Part shown: piece by piece, positions 36,714 to 44,028 of the stretch | Layout of the letters: each line of letters starts with the position of its first letter | Numbering within the stretch: the stretch's first letter is position 1 | Source of the DNA: Enterococcus_G camelliae | GTDB lineage: Bacteria > Bacillota > Bacilli > Lactobacillales > Enterococcaceae | DNA: 64,000 nt | Direction: 5' to 3' | NCBI RefSeq assembly: GCF_042685105.1 | Contig: NZ_JBHUMO010000013.1 | Coordinates: 1-64,000 of the forward strand | The notes under the pieces: generated by a model | Told to the model about the DNA's origin: nothing | The model's database searches: none | The model's input: only the letters and a program-made list of their open reading frames with translations | Position numbers and translations under genes: made by a program

Positions 36714-37451
36714 TTAATCATGCATAACCAAGCCACCGTCAACATTCACGACTTGACCGGTAATATAGGGACTCTTGGCTAAAAATACGGCTGTTTGAGC
36801 AACATCTGTAACCGTTCCAAACGATTGCAAAGGAATGGTTTGGCTAACTTGCTGTTTTACTTTTTCAGAAAGAACATCCGTCATGTCCGTTTGAATAAAG
36901 CCAGGAGCGATTGCATTACACGTAATTCCTCGAGTCGCGACCTCTCGCGCGACGGTTTTGGTAAAACCAATCACGCCAGCTTTACTTGCAGCATAGTTTG
37001 CTTGACCAACGTTCCCTATTAACCCAGAGACACTCGAAAGATTGATAATTCTTCCCATCCGTTGCTTCATCATTTTTTTAACTATTAATTGCGTCATATT
37101 GAATGTGCCGATAAGATTAATTTTGATGACCTCTTCGAAATCAGCTGGTGTCATTCTTAACAGTAGTTTGTCATTGGTGATGCCAGCGTTATTGACCAAG
37201 ACAGCTATATCACCCAATTCTTGTTCCGCTCTTGCTATCATTTCTTGGGCATACTCATATTGAGAGATATCTCCACTCACCGCAATGCATTTTACGCCAT
37301 ACGAAGAAAAAGAAGCCACTAATTCTTGTGCAATTTCTTTTCGTCCATTTAAAATGATATTCATTCCTTCTTGCGCAAAAGCTTGCGCAATCGCCAACCC
37401 AATTCCTCTAGAACTACCAGTAATAAATGCTGTTTTTCCCTTTAGTTTCAT
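36714..37451 (-). CDS. fabG: 3-oxoacyl-ACP reductase FabG
   Basis: FabG (245 aa) reduces 3-oxoacyl-ACP with NADPH. It is a short-chain dehydrogenase with TGSSRGIGLAIA (cofactor loop), NNAG, the catalytic serine in INLSSVSG and YAASKAG. The ATG follows GGGGGAAGCG and lies 9 bases after fabD. Confidence 0.97.
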   Translation of the reverse strand: MKLKGKTAFITGSSRGIGLAIAQAFAQEGMNIILNGRKEIAQELVASFSSYGVKCIAVSGDISQYEYAQEMIARAEQELGDIAVLVNNAGITNDKLLLRMTPADFEEVIKINLIGTFNMTQLIVKKMMKQRMGRIINLSSVSGLIGNVGQANYAASKAGVIGFTKTVAREVATRGITCNAIAPGFIQTDMTDVLSEKVKQQVSQTIPLQSFGTVTDVAQTAVFLAKSPYITGQVVNVDGGLVMHD

Positions 37452-37460
37452 CGCTTCCCC

Positions 37461-38390
37461 CTATTGACAATTTGCCAATGTCTCTTTCAGTGTTGGTATA
37501 TCTTCGATATGATTCGTTGCAAGTGTCTTATCTATTTTTTTCATAAACCCGGTTAGTACTTTCCCCGGACCAATTTCGATAAATCTTGTGACGCCCAAGT
37601 CCCTCAAAGTATGAATGCTATCGTAAAATTTGACGGGTGACATCACTTGACGTTCCAGTAAATTGACAACTTCATTGTCTTGCATCACCTGAGCAGTTGT
37701 GTTTGCAACGACAGGAATTTTCATATTGGAAAATGGCACGTTTGCCAATTCTTTCCCTAATTGAAGGGCTGCCTTTTTTAGTAATGGTGTATGAAAAGGT
37801 CCACTTACATTAAGTGCTATGCATCTTCTTACACCAAGATCATGTAAATACTTCACCACTTCATCAACAGCTTCGGTTTCTCCACCGATGACTATTTGTT
37901 GTGGTGTATTGTAATTAGCAGGGGCAACTATTTTTCCAGTTTCACTCGCAATTTTCTGACAAGAATCCTCAATTACTTTGGAATCTGCATTCATGATTGC
38001 CACCATTTTCCCGGTTCCATGAGGAGCACATTCAGCCATATATTTGCCTCTTTTTGAAACAAGTTTCACTGCATTTGAAAAGCTGAGCGCTTCACTTGCC
38101 ACTAATGCTGTATATTCTCCTAGACTTAATCCCGCAACTGCTTCGGCAACGAGACCTTCTGCTTTTACAACCGTCAAGATTGCCGTACTAACCGTTAGAA
38201 TGGCTGGCTGCGTATATTCGGTCAAATTTAACTGCTGATTTTTTTCAAAACATAGCTTGGCCATATCGTATCCTAGGCAGTCACTTGCTTCAGTGAACAC
38301 ATCACGAGCAACTTTAAAATGATTGTGGATTTCTTGTCCCATTCCAGTATATTGTGACCCCTGGCCACTAAATAAAAAAGCAGTCTTCAT
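37461..38390 (-). CDS. fabD: Malonyl-CoA:ACP transacylase FabD
   Basis: FabD (309 aa) loads malonyl onto ACP. The serine hydrolase core is AGLSLGEYTALV, the N-terminal FLFSGQGSQYTGMG is typical, and the histidine is in VSGPFHTPLL. It is separated from acpP by 53 bases that hold a terminator. In the E. faecalis order I remember, fabK lies between acpP and fabD; here there is no room for it. Confidence 0.97.
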   Translation of the reverse strand: MKTAFLFSGQGSQYTGMGQEIHNHFKVARDVFTEASDCLGYDMAKLCFEKNQQLNLTEYTQPAILTVSTAILTVVKAEGLVAEAVAGLSLGEYTALVASEALSFSNAVKLVSKRGKYMAECAPHGTGKMVAIMNADSKVIEDSCQKIASETGKIVAPANYNTPQQIVIGGETEAVDEVVKYLHDLGVRRCIALNVSGPFHTPLLKKAALQLGKELANVPFSNMKIPVVANTTAQVMQDNEVVNLLERQVMSPVKFYDSIHTLRDLGVTRFIEIGPGKVLTGFMKKIDKTLATNHIEDIPTLKETLANCQ

Positions 38391-38406
38391 GTATCTAATC
38401 CTTTCT

Positions 38407-38434
38407 AAAAAGAAAAGCTAGGCTTTCGCCCAGC
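38407..38434 (-). terminator. Intra-operon terminator after acpP
   Basis: Directly after the acpP stop, GCTGGGC pairs with GCCTAGC (one G-U) around a GAAA tetraloop and is followed on the minus strand by TTTTCTTTTT. Partial termination here would give more acpP message than message for fabD and the genes after it. Confidence 0.8.
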
Positions 38435-38443
38435 CTCTAAGTA

Positions 38444-38668
38444 TTATGCTTGTTGGTTTTCTACATATTTAACTAAATCCTCAACTGTTTTGATTCCATC
38501 TTCTGTTTCGATTTTCACATCGAATTCATCTTCAATTTCATTGATAATTTGGAATAAGTCAAGACTATCTGCTTCTAAGTCTTCTTGAATATTCGTCGTT
38601 AATTTAATTTCTTCTTTCTCTTTTCCTAATTCTTCTGCCACAATTTCTTGAATTTTTTCGAATACCAT
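38444..38668 (-). CDS. acpP: Acyl carrier protein
   Basis: ACP (74 aa) carries growing acyl chains on a phosphopantetheine arm attached to Ser35, in LEADSLDLFQIINEIEDEF. It is strongly acidic, as usual. It lies 33 bases after fabH and before the terminator at 38407-38434. Confidence 0.97.
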   Translation of the reverse strand: MVFEKIQEIVAEELGKEKEEIKLTTNIQEDLEADSLDLFQIINEIEDEFDVKIETEDGIKTVEDLVKYVENQQA

Positions 38669-38701
38669 TTATCCATTCCTCCATAAATTTCATTTTTATA
38701 G

Positions 38702-39664
38702 TTAGACCTGAAGCAAAAGATTCCCCCAGGTTAATCCACCACCAAATCCGGTCATCATAATTCTTTGTTGACTGCCAAGAACAATGGTTCCATCCGTTAC
38801 AGCTTCATCCAACAACAAAGGAATTGTAGCTGCTGATGTATTTCCATATTTTTGCATATTTTGCAAAAACTTTTCTCTGGATATATTCAGTTTTCTTGAA
38901 AAAATATCCAATATTCTCACATTTGCTTGATGAAGTAAGAAATAATCGACCGGTGTTTGTTCATCTTGCATCAAATTTCTAACCGAGCGCACAACTGTAC
39001 GTGTAGCAAAATCAAAAATCGCTCTTCCTTCCATCTGTAAAGGATGAATGGCTTTTGGTTTGTTCGACAATGGATCTGCCTCAACAAAACCTGAAGTAAG
39101 TGCTTGTCCCAACAAACCATCCGAACAAAGCGATTCGTTTAAAATCATCGGTTCTTCTGAAGCTTCAAGCAACACGCCAGCAGCTGCATCACCGAATAAA
39201 ACCGCAGTTGAACGATCTTCCCAATCAAGCATCTTAGTCAATACTTCTCCGCCAATAACTAGACCACAATTCGCACCTGTTTGAATCAGTTTGTTGCCCA
39301 GAGACAAGGCATAGACAAAACCTGTGCAGGCCACACTAATGTCAAATGCAAACGCATTTGCTGCCCCAAGTGATCCTTGAACAATACAAGCAACCGATGG
39401 CGTATGGAAATCAGGTGTCATCGTAGCCACTATAATAAAGTCAAGCTCCTCACTCGGTTTATTGGCTTTTTTTAATAATGATTTAGCTACATGAAGGCAC
39501 AAATCCGAAGTGTTCTCATTTACAGCCATATGCCTTTCTTTGATGCCTGTACGACTATAAATCCATTCGTCACTTGTATCCATTATTTTTGTTAAATCGG
39601 TATTTGTAACTATTTTAGGCGGAACGTAACTAGCAGTTGTCGTAATCCGTCCATAACTAACCAT
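38702..39664 (-). CDS. fabH: 3-oxoacyl-ACP synthase III FabH
   Basis: FabH starts chains by condensing acetyl-CoA or another acyl-CoA with malonyl-ACP. The catalytic cysteine is in FDISVACTGFVYA, the histidine in LLHQANVRI and the asparagine in YGNTSAA. I start at the ATG at 39664 (320 aa); a GTG three codons upstream (39673), touching the fabT stop, is possible. It is translated right after fabT. Confidence 0.96.
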   Translation of the reverse strand: MVSYGRITTTASYVPPKIVTNTDLTKIMDTSDEWIYSRTGIKERHMAVNENTSDLCLHVAKSLLKKANKPSEELDFIIVATMTPDFHTPSVACIVQGSLGAANAFAFDISVACTGFVYALSLGNKLIQTGANCGLVIGGEVLTKMLDWEDRSTAVLFGDAAAGVLLEASEEPMILNESLCSDGLLGQALTSGFVEADPLSNKPKAIHPLQMEGRAIFDFATRTVVRSVRNLMQDEQTPVDYFLLHQANVRILDIFSRKLNISREKFLQNMQKYGNTSAATIPLLLDEAVTDGTIVLGSQQRIMMTGFGGGLTWGNLLLQV

Positions 39665-39673
39665 CTCATCCAC

Positions 39674-40114
39674 TCACTTGTATTCTTGCAAAAAGTTATG
39701 CAAATTATCTAGCGCTTTAAGTAACGCCGAAGATTGTTCTCCATCCATCCCATGAATGACCGCTTTAATCATCTCACGATGAAAATGCTGATGAACACGA
39801 AAAATCAATTTCCCTTTTTTTGTCAAACCTAATTTAACAACGCGTCGATCGTCCTCACTTCGAATTCGTTCGACGTATCCTTTTTTTACTAAACGATTGA
39901 TTGCAATGGTCAACGTGCCAACGGTAATCGACAATTCATTTGCCACTTCCGTTGTCGTTTTCTTTTTGTACATCCCAATGGCTTCAATGGTGTGCATTTC
40001 AGTTATGGATAAGTCCTTGAATTGCGATTTTTTTAATTCCGACTCTTCAATCACTAAAATATCATTGAATACTTCTACTAATAAATTGTTAATCTCTTCA
40101 AAATTTTGTTCCAT
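39674..40114 (-). CDS. fabT: MarR-family fatty-acid repressor FabT
   Basis: FabT (146 aa) represses the fab operon, with acyl-ACP as co-repressor in streptococci and enterococci. The MarR winged helix shows ANELSITVGTLTIAINRLVKKGYVERIRSEDDRRVV. It is the first gene of the operon, adjacent to fabH, and two FabT-type boxes lie just upstream of it, so it is probably autoregulated. Confidence 0.93.
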   Translation of the reverse strand: MEQNFEEINNLLVEVFNDILVIEESELKKSQFKDLSITEMHTIEAIGMYKKKTTTEVANELSITVGTLTIAINRLVKKGYVERIRSEDDRRVVKLGLTKKGKLIFRVHQHFHREMIKAVIHGMDGEQSSALLKALDNLHNFLQEYK

Positions 40115-40133
40115 AATGTGCCCACCCGGATAG

Positions 40134-40163
40134 TTTGATTGTCAAATGATTTGATAATCAAAC
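40134..40163. promoter_or_regulatory. Tandem FabT-type operator boxes
   Basis: TTTGATTGTCAAAT (40134-40147) and TTTGATAATCAAAC (40150-40163) are two palindromes 16 bases apart centre to centre. Together they form a larger inverted repeat (ATAGTTTGATT...AATCAAACTAT, 40130-40166). They match the FabT-box type TTTGATnnTCAAA and lie between the likely -10 and the fabT start codon. Confidence 0.8.
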
Positions 40164-40190
40164 TATAAATTAAGAAAAAAAAAAAAGCAA
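40162..40190 (-). promoter_or_regulatory. Putative fabT operon promoter
   Basis: On the minus strand, -35 TTGCTT (40185-40190), a 17-base spacer and -10 TATAGT (40162-40167). Most of the spacer is an uninterrupted T run (12 A on the plus strand, 40175-40186). An alternative -10, TATACT, lies at 40190-40195. Confidence 0.55.
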
Positions 40191-40271
40191 GTATAATTTT
40201 AAAAAAACTATATTTCCCTCTAAAAAAGCAGTTACTTCAATAAATTTTATATTAAAAAAATATTAAATTAT

Positions 40272-40286
40272 TTTGATTATCAAATT
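40272..40286. promoter_or_regulatory. Third FabT-type box
   Basis: TTTGATTATCAAATT is a near-perfect palindrome of the FabT-box type, about 160 bases upstream of fabT and just after the ykuJ terminator. It is too far from the main promoter for simple blocking and may support DNA looping or an upstream promoter. Confidence 0.6.
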
Positions 40287-40292
40287 ATTTTA

Positions 40293-40321
40293 CAAAAAAA
40301 AGAGCGAAATTGCTCTTTTTT
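40293..40321 (-). terminator. ykuJ terminator
   Basis: AAAGAGC pairs with GCTCTTT around a short loop, followed by T8 on the minus strand. Confidence 0.8.
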
Positions 40322-40323
40322 AG

Positions 40324-40554
40324 TTACTGTATTAAGTCATAAATTTCCATTGCTACGATATCAACATTATCAAATTGATACGGTTGATTTGATTCTGCCT
40401 CTGTTAACTCAAATGTTTCAGTTGCGCGATCATATGTTACGGTACATTTTTCCACGCCATCTTTCTCAAAGCGTCGTACTTGAATTTCATTATCTTGGGC
40501 CTCAATCATGGCTTCAAGACGTTTGATAATAGCGACTAATTGCGAACTCTTCAT
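40324..40554 (-). CDS. ykuJ: YkuJ-family small protein (DUF1797)
   Basis: This 76 aa acidic protein matches the YkuJ/DUF1797 family (SSQLVAIIKRLEAMIEAQ, RRFEKDGVEKCTVTYD). Function is not established. It has a GAGG ribosome-binding site and its own terminator. It lies between the dehydrogenase gene and the fab operon. Confidence 0.82.
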   Translation of the reverse strand: MKSSQLVAIIKRLEAMIEAQDNEIQVRRFEKDGVEKCTVTYDRATETFELTEAESNQPYQFDNVDIVAMEIYDLIQ

Positions 40555-40641
40555 TCGACAATCCTCCCCTTCCTCGTTTCTGTTACATTGTAACAGAAGC
40601 AGGTTTAACTTGCATTTGTTTTCAAGAAAAAAAATATCTTT

Positions 40642-41517
40642 TTAAGATTTTTTCTCATTATCCCACCATAGTTTTATTAGCGCCTGAGTGCCATCATTTT
40701 CATATCCCTTGTCAGCTAATTGTTCATACAGTTTCGTTGCTAGCGCTGTACTAGGTAAATCTATGCTCATTGCTTTGGCTTCATCCAACGCTATTTTTAA
40801 GTCTTTAATAAAGTGTTTAACAAAAAAGCCGGCAGAATAATCTCGTTTTAGTATTCTCGGTCCATAATTCATCATCGACCAATTTTCTGCGCTACCACCA
40901 CCCAATGTTTGGATTACTTTTGGTAAATCTAACCCTGCTGACTGAGCATAAACCAACATCTCCGTCATACCAGTCATCGTTCCGGCTATCATAATTTGAT
41001 TGGCCATTTTTGTGTGTTGGCCTTTACCTGCACCGCCATGTAATGCAAATGTTTTTCCTATTATTTCAAAAAAAGGAACTACTTTTTCATAGACTTCTTC
41101 CTCTCCACCTACCATTACAGTTAAAGTTGCATTTTTTGCCCCAAGATCACCACCTGAAACCGGTGCATCTAAACTAGCTGCACCAACTTTTTTCGCTTCA
41201 GTATAAATCTTTTTTGCAAGCGCAGGCGTACTCGTAGTAAAATCAACTAAAATTTTTGCTAGCAATTCTGCCTGGAAGACACCTTTTTCACCAAAATAGA
41301 TCTCCTCAACATCTCTAGGGTAGCCAACCATTGAAAATACATAGTCTACCTGATTGGCAAGTTCTTTTGGCGTTTCACACCAAATGGCTCCTTCATTAAC
41401 TAAGTCATCTGTTTTCGATTTAGTCCGATTGTATACATATAATTGGTGACCAGCAGTCAGTAGATGTTGGGCCATCGCATGCCCCATGACTCCGATACCG
41501 ATAAATCCAACTTTCAT
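40642..41517 (-). CDS. NAD(P)-dependent beta-hydroxyacid dehydrogenase
   Basis: This 291 aa protein belongs to the 3-hydroxyisobutyrate dehydrogenase / tartronate semialdehyde reductase family. The N-terminal Rossmann motif is VGFIGIGVMGHAMA, the substrate-binding motif DAPVSGGDLGAKNATL, and the catalytic lysine lies in GKGQHTKMANQI. I start at the ATG at 41517, which follows GGAGGG. The substrate is unknown. It lies 66 bases downstream of bgsB on the same strand. Confidence 0.9.
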   Translation of the reverse strand: MKVGFIGIGVMGHAMAQHLLTAGHQLYVYNRTKSKTDDLVNEGAIWCETPKELANQVDYVFSMVGYPRDVEEIYFGEKGVFQAELLAKILVDFTTSTPALAKKIYTEAKKVGAASLDAPVSGGDLGAKNATLTVMVGGEEEVYEKVVPFFEIIGKTFALHGGAGKGQHTKMANQIMIAGTMTGMTEMLVYAQSAGLDLPKVIQTLGGGSAENWSMMNYGPRILKRDYSAGFFVKHFIKDLKIALDEAKAMSIDLPSTALATKLYEQLADKGYENDGTQALIKLWWDNEKKS

Positions 41518-41583
41518 TTCGTTCCCTCCAATCAAAAATCACAAGTTTAGTATAAACTATCCTTGTGATTTTGTGCGAATATT

Positions 41584-42819
41584 TTATTCTGTCGATGATT
41601 TTTTTAAACTTGGCAACTTCATTTTCATTTTTTTCAAAATGACTTCTTCTTGTTTTTCTTCCCGTTCCATTTGATTCAAAGCAATTAAATCTTCATAAAA
41701 TTCAATAATTGTTTTCCCAAATTTTTCTGCCGATATTTCATCCAATTTCTTTTTTAGAATTGTTGGGTCCATCGGGATTTGTTGGTCTATATAGTCAATT
41801 ACTGCACGTGAAAAATTTTCATCATTTTTAAATGTTACTCCTAAACAATCATAGTCAATCAGATGATCTAAGTAATCGTTTCCTTCGACAATCAATTGCG
41901 TCCCTGCTGCCATCGCTTCCGTATAAGTCAGACCCTGTGTTTCTGATGTAGAGGTACTGACGAAAAAATCAGCCGCATGATAATAAATAGCTACTTTCTC
42001 ATTTGGAATTTCACCAACAAAAATAACGAATTGCTCCATCCTTTTTTCTTTCACAAGATCTTCCAAATCATCGCGATAAGGTCCATTGCCGACAATAACC
42101 AAACGAACTTCTGGTTTCTCTTTAATAATGGCTGGTAATCCACTAATAATAGCTTGAATATTCTTTTCGTAGGATAAGCGGCTTAGGGATAATAACATAA
42201 TTTGTTCATCCGTAATGCCTAGGATTGTGCGAGTTTCTTTGGACATTTCAGGCGTAATATCCGGCCGCTCAAACTTCTCGATTTCGATACCAGTAGGGAT
42301 AATACGCATCGGAATTGATACACCGTATTTTTTTAGCGTTTTTATCACTCTCTCACTCGGACAAATAACCCCACTAGAATGGTTAACAAACAATCGAGAA
42401 AGATATTTCACGTGCGCTGGTCGCAAAACCTTCCCATTCGCAATATAATGCAAATAATCTTCATACATTGTGTGGTATGTATGAACAACTGGTATTTTTA
42501 ATTTTTTTCCCACCATTTTCCCCAAAATACCTGCACCAAACTCGGTATGGGTATGAATAAGATCTAATTCCAGTTCTTTGGCAATCAGATAGGCATACCA
42601 CATTCCTCTAACAACAACGCGCCGGTCTTTAAATGAAACAAAAGGTACACTCGGCATCCGAATTATTCCTTCATCAAATTTGGGCGCATTTGGGTCCGTC
42701 GTGGTAAATATATATACTTGATGTCCATGTTCTTCAAGTTGATCTTTTAACGTTTTAATGGACGTAGCTACCCCACTAACTTGTGGAAAATAGGTGTCAG
42801 TAAAGAAACCAATTTTCAA
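41584..42819 (-). CDS. bgsB: 1,2-diacylglycerol 3-glucosyltransferase (BgsB-like)
   Basis: This GT4 glycosyltransferase resembles E. faecalis BgsB and Listeria LafA, which make monoglucosyl-diacylglycerol, the first step towards the glycolipid anchor of lipoteichoic acid. The N-terminal signature is KIGFFTDTYFPQVSGVATSI, and the nucleotide-sugar motif is STSETQGLTYTEAMAAG. I start at a TTG (42819), eight bases after GAGGAGG, giving 411 aa; the longer frame to 42897 would run into bgsA. It follows bgsA by 16 bases. Confidence 0.9.
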   Translation of the reverse strand: MKIGFFTDTYFPQVSGVATSIKTLKDQLEEHGHQVYIFTTTDPNAPKFDEGIIRMPSVPFVSFKDRRVVVRGMWYAYLIAKELELDLIHTHTEFGAGILGKMVGKKLKIPVVHTYHTMYEDYLHYIANGKVLRPAHVKYLSRLFVNHSSGVICPSERVIKTLKKYGVSIPMRIIPTGIEIEKFERPDITPEMSKETRTILGITDEQIMLLSLSRLSYEKNIQAIISGLPAIIKEKPEVRLVIVGNGPYRDDLEDLVKEKRMEQFVIFVGEIPNEKVAIYYHAADFFVSTSTSETQGLTYTEAMAAGTQLIVEGNDYLDHLIDYDCLGVTFKNDENFSRAVIDYIDQQIPMDPTILKKKLDEISAEKFGKTIIEFYEDLIALNQMEREEKQEEVILKKMKMKLPSLKKSSTE

Positions 42820-42835
42820 GAATAGCCCTCCTCTC

Positions 42836-43867
42836 TTACGAACGATATTTTTGATAAGTCTTTGTGTAATAGTCAAACCATAGCTTGGCAACCGCATCCT
42901 CTGAGTATTTTTGCGCAGCTTGCCGCGATGCCTTTTGCCAAGTTTGCAAATCGTTGGATGAAGATTGTAAGGCAGTTAGTTTGTCCTGCATTTCTTCTTT
43001 ATCCTGACAACCAATATAAAAGTCTTTAATAACTGACTGATATAAATCTAGCTCCCGTACCATTACTGGTGTTCCACAATTAAAAGCTTCCAAAATACTC
43101 ATAGGAAACAACTCGTTATAGGAAGGAAGTAAAAAGATGTTCGCGATATTATAATAATCAACTAAGGTATCCCGGTCAACAATTCCAGGAAATGTTAAAT
43201 TTTTTGGTGGATTCTTATAAATTTTTTCATATTCCGAATAGCCATCCGTAATTTTCCCAAATGAAAACCCGCCAGCCCAGATGAACTTCCATGATGGATT
43301 GTCTTTCGCAAGTTGAATAAAATCATCCAACCCTTTTCTTTTTTGGATTTGACCTACACCTAATATCACAAAATCAGTTTCTTCATAGCCAAGTTTTTCG
43401 CGAATGAGTTGTTTTTCGGTTGCATTTTTTTCATAGAATTCTTTTTGTGAAACAAAATTAGGGATATAGGTAATTTTGTCTTTCTGGCAACCAGCTCGTA
43501 ATAATGCGGGAATAAAACTAGGATTAACAACAACCAACTCATCCATTCTTCGATAAAAATCAAGTAAGTACCAATTGAAGATTTTTTGAAAGGGTTGGTA
43601 GAGTTCAATACTTCCTTCCAGCGTCTCAGGTAAAAAATGGACATAGCCAATCCTTACTCCTCGTTTGCGTGTAAAGAATGTAGAAAGATAATAAGAAAAA
43701 TTCACTGTATGATAATGAGAAATATCCGATTTTTTCCATGAGTTTACCCTCAGCAAAAATTCTTTTGAGAACTTATCCTGGAGCATTTTTATCAATTCTA
43801 AATAGGCACTTCCTACTCCCTGACCTTTCACTTTATCTGCGTGTGAAAACATGGTTATTCTTAACAT
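42836..43867 (-). CDS. bgsA: Glucosyl-diacylglycerol glucosyltransferase (BgsA-like)
   Basis: This 343 aa GT4 enzyme resembles E. faecalis BgsA and pneumococcal CpoA. BgsA adds the second glucose to form diglucosyl-diacylglycerol. The N-terminal MFSHADKVKGQGVGSAYLEL and the C-terminal PSYNELFPMSILEAFNCG are family features. It is the first gene of the bgsA-bgsB pair. An extended -10 (TGTTATACT, 43923-43931) lies about 60 bases upstream. Confidence 0.9.
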   Translation of the reverse strand: MLRITMFSHADKVKGQGVGSAYLELIKMLQDKFSKEFLLRVNSWKKSDISHYHTVNFSYYLSTFFTRKRGVRIGYVHFLPETLEGSIELYQPFQKIFNWYLLDFYRRMDELVVVNPSFIPALLRAGCQKDKITYIPNFVSQKEFYEKNATEKQLIREKLGYEETDFVILGVGQIQKRKGLDDFIQLAKDNPSWKFIWAGGFSFGKITDGYSEYEKIYKNPPKNLTFPGIVDRDTLVDYYNIANIFLLPSYNELFPMSILEAFNCGTPVMVRELDLYQSVIKDFYIGCQDKEEMQDKLTALQSSSNDLQTWQKASRQAAQKYSEDAVAKLWFDYYTKTYQKYRS

Positions 43868-43975
43868 CCAATATCCTTTCCAATACCATTTTGCTAACTT
43901 AAAAAATAACTTTCCAACTAATAGTATAACATAGCTTACTTGTATTCAAACAAATCTTAAGAAGGATTCTTATGC

Positions 43976-44013
43976 AAAAAAAGCCATGAGGAACGACCTC
44001 ATGGCTTTTTTGT
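43976..44013 (-). terminator. ptsI terminator
   Basis: AGCCATGAGG pairs with CCTCATGGCT, with T-rich sequence beyond on the minus strand, just after the ptsI stop codon. Confidence 0.93.
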
Positions 44014-44028
44014 AGCAATTGATTCTCT

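Noticed and set aside
42820..42897. Longer start of bgsB reaching into bgsA
   Set aside because: The TTG at 42819 has a good ribosome-binding site and gives the family N-terminus; the extension has neither.
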